From positions 1-64,000 of the forward strand of contig NZ_FXAO01000003.1 of NCBI RefSeq assembly GCF_900177645.1: a stretch of 64,000 bases of DNA, given 5' to 3'. How positions within the stretch are numbered: the stretch's first letter is position 1; every line of letters begins with the position of its first letter. Position numbers and translations under genes: made by a program. This stretch comes from Arenibacter troitsensis. GTDB taxonomy: Bacteria; Bacteroidota; Bacteroidia; Flavobacteriales; Flavobacteriaceae. The notes under the pieces are model-generated. The model did no database searches. It saw nothing but the letters and a program-made list of their open reading frames with translations, and was not told the origin of the DNA. This document shows positions 26,368 through 35,247 of this stretch, in pieces.

Positions 26368-26469
26368 AGAACCATCGCCGATCTGGAAAACGCCGCTGAC
26401 GTCAACGGAAATCACATTGGAGAAGCCATCCAGTACAGATCATTGGATCGTGAAGGATGGTTGGGGTAA
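26359..26469 (+). pseudogene. yifB: detached 3' end of yifB (last 36 codons)
   Basis: The frame reads [15 protein letters not shown], then [14 protein letters not shown] and a TAA, the conserved YifB/ComM C-terminus. It joins in frame to Leu475 of the 5' part when the element is removed. It has no start of its own and is not expected to be expressed separately while the element is in place. Confidence 0.93.
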
Positions 26470-26806
26470 CAAATTGTAAACAAGACTAATGCAAATTGTC
26501 TAATAAGTATTTGGATTATCAGAGTCAAATTCCGACTACCTTATAATCCCCCTCCTTGGGAGGGGTTAGGGGAGGTCGAATCACATTGGAGAAGCCATCC
26601 AGTACAGATCATTGGACCGTGAAGGATGGTTGGGGTAACAAACTGCAAAAAATACCAAATTAAATTATCTAATCAATTCTTCAATTATCATAGTCAAATT
26701 CCGACTACCTTTTAATCCCCCTCCTTGGGAGGGGTTAGGGGAGGTCGAATCACATTGGAGAAGCCATCCAGTACAGATCATTGGACCGTGAAGGATGGTT
26801 GGGGTA
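26411..26806. repeat. 169-bp tandem repeats containing the yifB 3' end
   Basis: The sequence beginning ATCACATTGGAGAAGCCATC occurs at 26411, 26580 and 26749, a period of exactly 169 both times. Copies 1 and 2 are complete, copy 3 has only the first 58 bases. The first ~58 bases (last yifB codons and stop) and the last ~55 bases (with CCCCTCCTTGGGAGGGG) are nearly identical; the middle ~50 bases have diverged. Copies 2 and 3 have GACC where copy 1 has GATC. Confidence 0.9.
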
Positions 26807-27433
26807 ATACAGTATGGAAAACACAATGGCAAATCCTCGCTGAATAATTATAACCAACCTACTTGGCAATAATTGTAATTGGGTACGAGCCTGCCTGACG
26901 CGAGGTAGGCGTGACGCACCAGCTAGCTAGGGTAATAGGTATAATTTTTCTCATCAGATTACCCACCCCTCAATCCCCTCCAAGGAGGGGAGGATTCATG
27001 AATAGTGTTTGGCTTTTGCTTATTTGAAATCAAGGCTATAAACAAAATAAGGCTTATTTCACCTAGGACGTCTTCCATAAATGCCACAACCCAATTAATA
27101 ATTAAGTTTTACGGATCCAAGTAATTTCTTTAACAGAACGCAAAAGCGATGCTTGCACCAAAAGGGGTAGAATTACCAAGAATTGTATTCGGACACTAGC
27201 TTAAAAACCAACTGAAGCACGCCTGACTAACGGCGAGGTGGGCTCGTGCCCACAATTTTAAGCTTAAAGGGTATAGACTTCCTATTAAAACAAGTAATGA
27301 ATAGACTTATAGGTGCTTCCCGGTTCGTAGGATATTTAATTCAGAAGAAACCGATTAAAAATATATTAGTACGAGCGTGACGCTCGCACTAGCGGGGGGA
27401 CTACACGATGATTTAGTTATGGTAATGCGTTTT
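26807..27433. repeat. noncoding interval rich in short palindromes
   Basis: No gene supported. Palindromes include CCCCTCC-AA-GGAGGGG at 26975-26990, GCCTGCCT...AGGTAGGC near 26,889-26,910 with a related copy near 27,220-27,245, and GAGCG-TGA-CGCTC at 27373-27385. These G/C-rich units in AT-rich DNA are of the type scattered through flavobacterial intergenic regions. Confidence 0.6.
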
Positions 27434-27859
27434 TTAAGTTTTGAAAATATCCAATCCTTCTATCCAAAAGATTTTACTTTCAAAAAACTTTAATCTCGTT
27501 CTTACTACCCTGTCCGTTTTGTCCCGTAAAGGTTTTGTGACAAATCTTGCTTTCGATCCACTAAAGTCCAAAGTATATTTTTCGTTCAAGTCCTTTTCCT
27601 TGTTCGTTAGAAATGAAACCACTTTATCATCTAATATCCAAGTCCCTTTTCCGTATTTATGCACTATTGGTGGAATTCCATTTTGATTATTGATATAAGA
27701 ATGAAATTCAAATGTGCCATCTGCTTTAAGATTTAATCTGTACTCAATTTGATGCTTTTCGTTTCCTAATTTAAGAAAGTATTGCCCGATAATTATTTCC
27801 GACTGAGAAAATGATGTCAAGCTGCTAACTAAAAGTAAGGCTGTGAGTATTTTTTTCAT
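27434..27859 (-). CDS. secreted hypothetical protein (lipocalin-like size)
   Basis: 141 residues from the Met at 27,857-27,859, which starts a clear signal peptide MKKILTALLLVSSLTSFSQ with cleavage near SFSQ; the frame extends 20 codons upstream but those residues precede the signal. The mature protein is beta-rich, with YRLNLKADGTFEFHSY, GKGTWILDDKVVSFLT and LDFSGSKARFV, a pattern seen in small lipocalin-like proteins of Bacteroidota that bind or sense ligands outside the cell. No neighbour helps; it lies alone in a repeat-rich interval. Confidence 0.6.
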   Translation of the reverse strand: MKKILTALLLVSSLTSFSQSEIIIGQYFLKLGNEKHQIEYRLNLKADGTFEFHSYINNQNGIPPIVHKYGKGTWILDDKVVSFLTNKEKDLNEKYTLDFSGSKARFVTKPLRDKTDRVVRTRLKFFESKIFWIEGLDIFKT

Positions 27860-28267
27860 ATTCAAAGTATAAAATGCATTATAACACAGGAATATAGTTG
27901 TTAATAATACCCCTCTCATAAAACTAAGGTAATATATTATGGTTATTCACAAGGATAATTTGTATCAACTTGATAAATAAATGAATATACAATAAACATG
28001 TGACCTTAGCAGACCGGATAGAAATAACCTCAGGAATAAACGTTATAAGTACTATTTATTTAATGGCCCGCTGTCCGAGCGCCATGTTTTCCCTACAGGG
28101 CTATGTTATGAATAATTAAATGGGACCAGAGCCAGCCTCACCGTAAAACAAGTGGTACGCAAGCTCTACTGGACTATGTTATGGACAATTGGATAGGGAC
28201 AGGCAGGTAAATAGAAATCAGCAACCATCAACAAACCTTGAACATTCAACTTTCAACTTACAAATGT
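27860..28267. other. 408-base interval without a gene
   Basis: I see no open frame with protein-like composition and no strong terminator. The part around 28,050-28,190 contains short G/C-richer pieces with CTATGTTATG occurring twice (about 28,103 and 28,175), again looking like repeat-derived intergenic sequence. Confidence 0.4.
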
Positions 28268-29578
28268 CTATTCAAAATGCAGCTGTACCAGATCATTACC
28301 GCTGTTCTGATGATGGTAAGGGTTGGTTATTCCAAAAATATCCTTTACCAAAGCATACAGATCAGGAATCACGGTTTTGGCAATTCTACTGTTGTTGCTC
28401 AATAGGACGCAGATACCCAAATCGGCTTCTGGATAAATGGCAATTTCGTTTCTGTAGTTATTGACACTTCCTCCATGATGCCAAATCGTTTTTTCTTGAT
28501 CTGAATCCTTCTCAATAAATTTATGAATTCTCCATCCATAGCCATAGTAAGAGGTTTTATGTCCTGGCCAATGTTGGTAATACTTGCTTTCCCCTTTAAT
28601 TTCTATAAATGGGGAAAAAGTCTCTGCAAGAGCAGATTTGCTCATCAATTCAGGGTTATTCCCCAATAAAAACCGCATCCATTTGGCCATATCATTGGAA
28701 CTGGCACTTATGCCCCCCGCTGCAATAGCATTGTAATAATTGTTTGAAAGTGGCAATGTTCTCCAGCCGTTTCTTCTTTTGGAGTGTGGCATGGCCACAT
28801 TTTCCATATGCGCCAAAGTTTCGTAATCCATAGTGGTAGAACACATACCCAACGGATTAAAAAAAGTATTGGTCAACACCTCACTGATATCTTGTCCGGT
28901 TGCTTTTTGTATCATTTCACCACAAAGCGCAAACATGGCATTCTGATAACTGTACATGGATCCCGGTTCACTGATAGGGGTTATTTCTTTAAAGCGTTCG
29001 GCGATAGTTTGCAACGGCAGTCCGGCCTCCACAAGATTTGTATAACTATGATAAGGAGTACCAGCAGTGTGAGATAAAATATTGGCCAAAGTTATTTTGT
29101 TGGTATTGTCCAAATCTCCTAATTTAAATTCCGGTATAAAGTCATGTACCTTATCCTCCCAATGCAACTTGCCTTCCTCCTTTAGTTCGGCAGCCAATAC
29201 CCCAGCAAAACCTTTGGAAAGGGACCCCAATCTAAAAATAGTACCACCATCCACACGCTCGTCCCGATTAATGTTTCTTTTACCGAATCCATCCGAAATT
29301 ACAATAGAATCACCCATTACTATACTCACTCCCGCGCCTACAATATCCCCAGCCGAGATAGCTTTATCAAAATAGCCGTTGATGGCTACTTTCAATTCTT
29401 CCCGGTTTCTTTTATAAAGCCATTCTTCCTTGGCAGACAATACATCATTTAAATGATCGGTACTGGTAAAGGCTACTTCGGACACGGTATCTGGGGCCGA
29501 CGTAAAGGCGTTTAAAACAAGGGCTATTAACGTTAGGACAAAAAGCGAAATTCCGATCCAGATTTTGCTTCTCTTCAT
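28268..29578 (-). CDS. serine hydrolase, class C beta-lactamase-like
   Basis: 436 residues. One N-terminal hydrophobic segment (about 7-28) serves as signal or anchor. The beta-lactamase/PBP-like domain has S-x-x-K in FRLGSLSKGFAG, Y-x-N in YSYQNAMFALCGE and the third motif H-x-G in IWHHGGSVNNYRN. All three active-site motifs of the family are present. Family members are esterases, D-aminopeptidases or peptidoglycan-related enzymes more often than true beta-lactamases. It is periplasmic. No operon partner. Confidence 0.85.
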   Translation of the reverse strand: MKRSKIWIGISLFVLTLIALVLNAFTSAPDTVSEVAFTSTDHLNDVLSAKEEWLYKRNREELKVAINGYFDKAISAGDIVGAGVSIVMGDSIVISDGFGKRNINRDERVDGGTIFRLGSLSKGFAGVLAAELKEEGKLHWEDKVHDFIPEFKLGDLDNTNKITLANILSHTAGTPYHSYTNLVEAGLPLQTIAERFKEITPISEPGSMYSYQNAMFALCGEMIQKATGQDISEVLTNTFFNPLGMCSTTMDYETLAHMENVAMPHSKRRNGWRTLPLSNNYYNAIAAGGISASSNDMAKWMRFLLGNNPELMSKSALAETFSPFIEIKGESKYYQHWPGHKTSYYGYGWRIHKFIEKDSDQEKTIWHHGGSVNNYRNEIAIYPEADLGICVLLSNNSRIAKTVIPDLYALVKDIFGITNPYHHQNSGNDLVQLHFE

Positions 29579-30344
29579 TGGGGTGTATTTTAAATTATTA
29601 TAAGACAGCTTAAATATAGGATGATATACTCAAATAACGGACGAAATGCATAAATTCTTATAAATATTCTTTTTTTTAACACTAATTTCAGGCTTAGTAA
29701 GACACCATAGTCGGAGGTAAGTTATTGCCTACAAAAGTCTTGGCACATTTCCAATAACAATTAACCATAAACAACTAGCTAAATAATTCTATATAATGTA
29801 AGGGCCCATATTGTTGCAAAACATTTTCAATAAGAAAAACCACTTAAACCATAGCACAGTACAATGGACAGAAAAAGATGGAAAAGGTACTTTAGATGCC
29901 AAACCCTAGAATAACAACCATGAAATCTACTATCCAACAAAATAATGTAGCAATGGGATCGTCGGATGTCGTTTTTTAGCGGGGGCGATAAAAGGCAAAA
30001 TCCAGAAAATTTACTGGATTCCTCCATCTACGCAAGTCATATGCCTTGGTATCTTCATTTGTGAACAATAAACAAAAAAGTGGATACGGAATATACCAAT
30101 AAGGTTGTTCTACTAATGGGGAAACATCCAATAACAATGGAAGATTAAAGGAAGTGACACTTAACCCTAATATCATAATAACAGTTGCCCGTTTGGTTCT
30201 GAGGGCTATTCAAATGCATTCGGAAGCCCATAACATGTGCTTTATAACCACTGCTGCAATTTCAAAATCAATCATAAATCCACAATTACCGTAGAATAAT
30301 AATTTCGACCTATATTTGGGAGACCATGTAAAGACAATTTCCAT
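29579..30344. other. 766-base interval without a supported gene; promoter-like box at 30311-30318
   Basis: Open frames on the minus strand in 29,827-30,176 are short and have compositions unlike protein. TATATTTG at 30311-30318 fits the Bacteroidota -7 consensus TAnnTTTG, 26 bases before the esterase ATG, but no -33 box is clear. The rest may be decayed coding sequence; I could not identify a parent. Confidence 0.4.
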
Positions 30345-31172
30345 ATGATCTATAAAATATTTCATCTTACCATAGTTTTGTTTTCCATGCTATCCATAGG
30401 CTATGGGCAGCACACAAATGAAAGGACCCAATTTTTTCCAAAAGTCGAATTAACTGTAGACAATATTCCCGTAAAAGATAATTTATGGGTTTTTATCCTT
30501 GCCGGGCAATCCAATATGGCTGGCAGAGGGTTGGTAGAGCCTCAAGACACCGTTCCCAACAATAGAGTATATACCTTGAACGAGCGTGGGAATATCATCG
30601 TTGCCAAAGAACCCTTACATTTTTATGAACCAACAATGGCCGGATTGGATAGTGGTCTTTCTTTTGGTAAGACCCTTATAAAACATATCCCTGACAGTAT
30701 ATCGGTATTAATGGTGCCCACTGCGGTGGGGGGAAGCTCAATTTCACAGTGGTTGAACGATTCCATCCATAGGGAGGTTAAACTTTTTTCCAATTTCAAA
30801 AGAATGGCAGAATTGGGTATGCAATACGGCACCGTAAAAGGCATTCTATGGCATCAGGGCGAAAGTGATGCCAAAACCAAGGACGCGCCATTGTACCAAA
30901 GTAAATTATCGGAATTGTTCTATCAATTCAGAAAGGTAGTTGGCAACCAGGAGACAACCATAGTAGTAGGGCAACTAGGCAGTTATTCCACCAATCCCTT
31001 ATGGTCTAAGATCAATGACCACATTAAATACTATGTATCCACCGATCCAAATGCGGGGACCATCAATACCCAAGACCTAAATGAAAAAGGGGATAAGGTC
31101 CACTTCGATTCCCAAGCGCAGCGAATCCTGGGTGTAAGGTATGCCAATGAATTTCTTAAATTACAGCATTAA
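30345..31172 (+). CDS. SASA-domain carbohydrate esterase (sialate O-acetylesterase-like)
   Basis: 275 residues with a signal peptide (about 1-21, ending SIGYGQ). SGNH-type blocks: FILAGQSNMAGRG (nucleophile Ser), GGSSISQW, GILWHQGESD, and the C-terminal catalytic pair in GDKVHFDSQ. This is the sialic-acid-specific acetylesterase / CE6 group, which deacetylates sialic acid or plant and algal polysaccharides outside the cytoplasm. No polysaccharide utilisation genes (SusC/D) are in the window, so the substrate is open. Confidence 0.87.
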   Translation: MIYKIFHLTIVLFSMLSIGYGQHTNERTQFFPKVELTVDNIPVKDNLWVFILAGQSNMAGRGLVEPQDTVPNNRVYTLNERGNIIVAKEPLHFYEPTMAGLDSGLSFGKTLIKHIPDSISVLMVPTAVGGSSISQWLNDSIHREVKLFSNFKRMAELGMQYGTVKGILWHQGESDAKTKDAPLYQSKLSELFYQFRKVVGNQETTIVVGQLGSYSTNPLWSKINDHIKYYVSTDPNAGTINTQDLNEKGDKVHFDSQAQRILGVRYANEFLKLQH

Positions 31173-31245
31173 CCAAAATTTGGCGTATACCAACCTTTTT
31201 ACGATGGTTTGCCAAAAATACGGTTTCCCACTTTGGCAACCTAAG

Positions 31246-31335
31246 TTAGGAGGTTAATACATAAATGGCCCAAGCGACACAAAAAACACAAAAGAGATAA
31301 AATAAAAATTCGTTTAATGTAGTATTTTCCTTCAT
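31246..31335 (-). CDS. possible 29-residue membrane peptide
   Basis: On the minus strand an ATG at 31,333-31,335 opens a 29-codon frame to a TAA at 31,246. The product starts MKENTTLNE and continues as one hydrophobic span FLFYLFCVFCVAWAIYVL. Short single-span proteins exist in flavobacteria, but nothing else supports this one; it may be chance. Confidence 0.25.
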   Translation of the reverse strand: MKENTTLNEFLFYLFCVFCVAWAIYVLTS

Positions 31336-31535
31336 AAGATTGGGTTTATATATATAAAACCCCAAATTGAAGGGAAAAGGATTTTACTTCCCATGTATGG
31401 AACATAATTTCGACGACCTGACCCCAATTCGGATGAAGGGTCAAAATCATCTACGAAAGTAAAATCCTACAAAACCTTAAAACCAACAAAAACAGCGGTT
31501 TACCGATGATTTTCTGATCATAAACCCTATAAAAA

Positions 31536-32624
31536 CTACAATTTTACCACACAGTTCTGTGCGGCCGATTTGTAAATGGCCTCAACCACACGAATATCGC
31601 GCAGTCCTTCCTCACCTGGAACAATTAAGTCGGTTTTCTCCATAATGGCCAATGCATCTTCATCCATTTGTTTTGCCTGCTGATTGGGGATGGAAAATTT
31701 AATGATCGTTCCGTCGGACATACTTCCGTTGTTGCCATTGTATGAACTGTGAGGTTCCATTTTGAGCCAGCCTTTTTCGTAGTTCACCTGAAGATGGTTC
31801 ATATTTATACCAAAACTGGTCTGACAGGATGCCCTGGCACCACTGGGAAATTCCAATTGAAACATCATGGTCTCCTCAACCTCGTGATATATTTCAGGTC
31901 TGGTCGTAGAGGCCTGCGCCATTACTGAAATAGGTTCTTCCCCTGTGGCCAAACGGGCTCCTTGTAGTGCGTACACGCCCATATCGCCCATTACTCCACC
32001 TCCTAATTTTTTATTTTGTTTCCAATGGTTGGTCCTGCCATCAAAATATCCAGCAGCCGAAGTCACCATCCGTACTTTACCAAAAGGCCTTTCCTTACCT
32101 ACTTTCATATAGGCCTGAATATTGGGGTCGTGCTGACAACGGTACCCGATAGCCAGTTTCACTTTATTATCCTTACAGGCCTTGATCATCGCTTCACAAT
32201 CGGCTACCGTAGGGGCCATTGGTTTTTCGCACCAAACATGCTTACCAGCCTTGGCTGCCCTTATGGTATATTCGGCATGCATGGACGGTGGTAAGACCAC
32301 GTATACCACATCAATATCCGGATTATTGGCAATGGTATCAAAATTTTTGTAATTGTATACATTCTTATCCGCAATACCATATTTTTCCTTCCAAACCGGA
32401 ATTTTTTCAGGACTGCCTGTAACTATACCCCTTAATTCACAATTGTTCGTCAATTGTAGGGCAGGGGCAAGGAGATCGGTACTGTAATAACCCAATCCAA
32501 CAAGGGCAACCCCTAATTTTTTCTTTTGTGACCTGTTCGTGGATAGTAATATTTGAGGTGTAAATGCACTTGCCGCAGCAATCAAGCCTGCCTTCTGAAT
32601 AAATATTCGCCTTTGTTTTTCCAT
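31536..32624 (-). CDS. Gfo/Idh/MocA family oxidoreductase, exported
   Basis: 362 residues from the Met at 32,622-32,624. A Tat-like signal (KQRRIFIQKAGLIAAASAF) precedes the Rossmann fold with LGVALVGLGYYST, and HVWCEKPMA is the family's conserved EKP motif. The C-terminal domain has GGGVMGDMGVYAL. NAD(P)-dependent dehydrogenases of this type act on sugars or related polyols; glucose-fructose oxidoreductase is the closest known exported relative. The frame runs 24 codons further upstream with unrelated residues, rejected as start. A paralogue is at 59,346. Confidence 0.87.
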   Translation of the reverse strand: MEKQRRIFIQKAGLIAAASAFTPQILLSTNRSQKKKLGVALVGLGYYSTDLLAPALQLTNNCELRGIVTGSPEKIPVWKEKYGIADKNVYNYKNFDTIANNPDIDVVYVVLPPSMHAEYTIRAAKAGKHVWCEKPMAPTVADCEAMIKACKDNKVKLAIGYRCQHDPNIQAYMKVGKERPFGKVRMVTSAAGYFDGRTNHWKQNKKLGGGVMGDMGVYALQGARLATGEEPISVMAQASTTRPEIYHEVEETMMFQLEFPSGARASCQTSFGINMNHLQVNYEKGWLKMEPHSSYNGNNGSMSDGTIIKFSIPNQQAKQMDEDALAIMEKTDLIVPGEEGLRDIRVVEAIYKSAAQNCVVKL

Positions 32625-32832
32625 AGTTTCAAATTGAAGGCAAAAAATACTACAAAAATTTGATAATTCCATAAAAATTTGGCAAACCATTTGCATAGAA
32701 TGTACAGATAGTATTACCTGGCGCAGAATTTAATTTTGAGGCAGTTCAATTCTTTGGCAGTTAGGCTTTAATGTAACATCCCACAACATTGAAAATAACT
32801 ACGATGTTGATAAATAAGAGATAACTATATCG

Positions 32833-33372
32833 TTATTCCTTTTTCTGCAGGTTTTGGACCAACAGGTCCTTTAAAATGTAAGCGGCAACAAGTATAAATC
32901 CGGTAATCAGGGTTGGGGTAGCATATTCCCATTCCAATATTTTGGTAAGGCTACCTATAATTATGGCCAGTATGCCAATAATCATCATGGTATTCCACAT
33001 AAAATAAGCAATATCGCTTCTATCATCTCCCTTGTCATCAATGAGATATGTTGTGCCTTCCATAATAATCCAAATAATGAAGGCAAATCCGCCAACGACT
33101 TGAAAAAATTCATTGTGGGATATATCCAGAATCTTGAAAATTCCATTTAAAGACCACGAGGTTACCAGAACTAATTTGTTGTATTGGAGAAATCCCTTTT
33201 GTGCTTTATTCCAAAATCGCAATGCGTACAATAGCCCAATGGCAACGAGTGAAATCAATATAATAGGATTTGCAATGCTCTTAAAGTGCAAAATCTTACA
33301 TAAAAATCCAACAACAAGTAGGGAAATGGCAATTCTTAAAGGTATTCTCAAAATCTTCTTTTCTGTTTCCAT
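32833..33372 (-). CDS. integral membrane protein, GldL-like N-terminal pattern
   Basis: About 179 residues with six hydrophobic segments. The start is placed at the ATG at 33,370-33,372; a GTG seven codons upstream is possible. The segment FLCKILHFKSIANPIIL resembles the FKIMHWPG element found in GldL and many small Bacteroidota membrane proteins, but the C-terminal cytoplasmic domain of GldL is missing, so I do not call it a gliding protein. Function unknown. Confidence 0.65.
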   Translation of the reverse strand: METEKKILRIPLRIAISLLVVGFLCKILHFKSIANPIILISLVAIGLLYALRFWNKAQKGFLQYNKLVLVTSWSLNGIFKILDISHNEFFQVVGGFAFIIWIIMEGTTYLIDDKGDDRSDIAYFMWNTMMIIGILAIIIGSLTKILEWEYATPTLITGFILVAAYILKDLLVQNLQKKE

Positions 33373-33469
33373 AAAATTGTTTTTAAGATTCACTGCATTT
33401 CAGTTTGGCATACCTGAATTGCCCTTTGCCCTTGTTAAAAGACATTTCCCCATGGCACCACTATCCCTG

Positions 33470-33913
33470 CTACAGGACCTTGATATTGGCTTTTAGCCCT
33501 TCCATTATGCCTAATATATTATCTACTGTCTCCTTTAAATAATACTTAATCAGTACGTGGGGGATACGAATGGTGGTAAATCCATTTCTAAAAGAGTGCA
33601 TGGCTTCTTCCAAATCGTTTATAGCCTGTTCATGGGTAAGGGAATGGTATTCTGTATCTATTTCTATATTGAGCTTAACTCTGGATATAGCAATATCCAC
33701 TGATTTTTTTCCATCCCACCATTCGAGCATTGGATTTACGCCTGCATCTTTTAATCCATAATATAATTGTATGGCTTCCTTGGGGGTTCTTTTAAGTTTG
33801 ATAAGCTTTTCCATGCGGCCTCTATGCTTCGCACAAAGCTCAATGCCTAATAGATCCATCGCACTTTTGTGGTCAAGATAATCAAGCTCTTTGTTACAAT
33901 CTAAACATGTCAT
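33470..33913 (-). CDS. DUF559-like (Vsr-fold) putative nuclease with N-terminal zinc site
   Basis: 147 residues. The N-terminus has CLDC and LCAKH, a likely zinc-binding group. The rest carries the PD-(D/E)xK-like pattern of DUF559 and very-short-patch endonuclease relatives: WWDGKKSVDIAI (Asp), LNIEIDTEYH (Glu-x-Asp and His) and a helix ending FRNGFTTIRIPHVLI. These residues make nuclease activity plausible. It stands alone, with no methylase nearby, so a restriction-modification role is unlikely; DNA repair or processing fits better. Confidence 0.65.
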   Translation of the reverse strand: MTCLDCNKELDYLDHKSAMDLLGIELCAKHRGRMEKLIKLKRTPKEAIQLYYGLKDAGVNPMLEWWDGKKSVDIAISRVKLNIEIDTEYHSLTHEQAINDLEEAMHSFRNGFTTIRIPHVLIKYYLKETVDNILGIMEGLKANIKVL

Positions 33914-34145
33914 TCAAGTAGGTTAAAAATTTAATTTGGGACTATTATAACCATAATATTTTTGGATTATTATGTGGGGGTTCTCCAAAAAGGCCATCTT
34001 TTAGACGAACTGCAACTTTTTAGATGAACGACCTACTTTTTAAACCACATGGCCTTTAAAAAACAAATATTCTTCGGCATTTTGGAATATCCCTATATAT
34101 TTACATATTCGCTATTTTAAACCATAAACAACAAACTTTAGAATA

Positions 34146-35246
34146 ATGTTCAAAACAATAATGTTCTCCTTTATATGTATTGTAATGCTATTGGGCTGTA
34201 GGGACCAGCAAAATACAGAGCCTAAAGATGCTCCATCCCATGCACTGCCTGAACTTACTTTTAATGAGGCCAACCGATTGGTTCGCCTGCCTTTGGAGTG
34301 CCTTCAAACCGAATATCCCAACAAACTGAACCAGTCACTTCAGGATTCTACCCATTTGGGAAGTCCTAAACAATTGCACCCGGCGTTTTATGGTTGCTAT
34401 GACTGGCATTCCTCTGTTCATGGTCACTGGTCCTTGGTTTCCTTACTAAAGCAATTTCCTAGTTTAAATCAAGCTTCTACAATTCGCCATAAATTGGTAG
34501 AAAACATTTCTAAAGAAAATATATTGGCCGAAGTAGCCTATTTTAATATGATAGGAAATAATTCATTTGAACGTACTTATGGATGGGCATGGATCTTGAA
34601 ATTAGCCGAAGAGCTCCATACCTGGAAGGATCCTTTGGCACGTGATCTAGAGGTTAATTTACAGCCGTTGACAAATTTTATTGTGGCCTCCTACTTGGAA
34701 TTTTTACCCAAATTAAAATATCCCATCAGAGTGGGAGAACACACCAACACCGCATTTGGACTTTCCATGGCTTGGGATTATGCGGTTGTTCTCGAGGACG
34801 AAGCCTTAAAGAACGCCATTACTTCAAGTGTTGCCCGTTTTTATGAAAACGATGCAGATTGTCCTATGATTTGGGAACCTAGCGGATTCGATTTCTTATC
34901 GCCCTGCCTGGAAGAGGCCAATCTGGTCAGAAAAATCTACAGTCCAGAAAAGTTTAAAATATGGTTGGATAAATTTTTGCCCCAAGTGGCTGACCCCCAA
35001 TTTCAGTTAGAACCAGGAATAGTTTCGGACAGAACCGATGGAAAATTGGTGCATTTGGATGGCCTCAATTTTAGCAGGGCCTGGTGTTTTTACGGTATTG
35101 CGGAGACACTTCCCCAATACGCACATTTAAAACAAATTGCCGCCGCGCATATTAATTATTCCCTTCCCGGTATTGTTGATGATAATTACAGTGGCACCCA
35201 TTGGTTGGGAAGTTTTGCATTATACGCCTTAAATACAGTTCAATAA
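34146..35246 (+). CDS. DUF2891 family lipoprotein
   Basis: 366 residues. Lipoprotein signal with lipobox MLLGC (Cys about 19). The DUF2891 hallmark LHPAFYGCYDWHSSVHGHW follows at about residues 77-95, and the rest is helical (alpha/alpha-barrel-like), with GWAWILKLAEELHTW and LVHLDGLNFSRAWC. The function of DUF2891 is not established. The next gene starts one base after its stop, and pxpABC follow, so it belongs to the 5-oxoproline operon and may act on a related substrate outside the inner membrane. Confidence 0.85.
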   Translation: MFKTIMFSFICIVMLLGCRDQQNTEPKDAPSHALPELTFNEANRLVRLPLECLQTEYPNKLNQSLQDSTHLGSPKQLHPAFYGCYDWHSSVHGHWSLVSLLKQFPSLNQASTIRHKLVENISKENILAEVAYFNMIGNNSFERTYGWAWILKLAEELHTWKDPLARDLEVNLQPLTNFIVASYLEFLPKLKYPIRVGEHTNTAFGLSMAWDYAVVLEDEALKNAITSSVARFYENDADCPMIWEPSGFDFLSPCLEEANLVRKIYSPEKFKIWLDKFLPQVADPQFQLEPGIVSDRTDGKLVHLDGLNFSRAWCFYGIAETLPQYAHLKQIAAAHINYSLPGIVDDNYSGTHWLGSFALYALNTVQ

Positions 35247-35247
35247 G

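Noticed and set aside
26295-26405. Upstream extension of the integrase reading frame
   Set aside because: It crosses attR into yifB, so it would exist only in the integrated state; the catalytic domain begins at the ATG at 26,292-26,294.
26411-26806. CRISPR or satellite array of regulatory sites
   Set aside because: Unit is 169 bases, contains yifB coding sequence and is present in only two and a third copies.
29827-30176. Two overlapping minus-strand open frames
   Set aside because: Short, with unlikely residue composition and no start or terminator context; possibly decayed sequence but no parent gene recognised.
32833-33372. GldL gliding-motility protein
   Set aside because: Shares a short FKI-H-like element only; the characteristic GldL domain order and neighbours gldK/M/N are missing.
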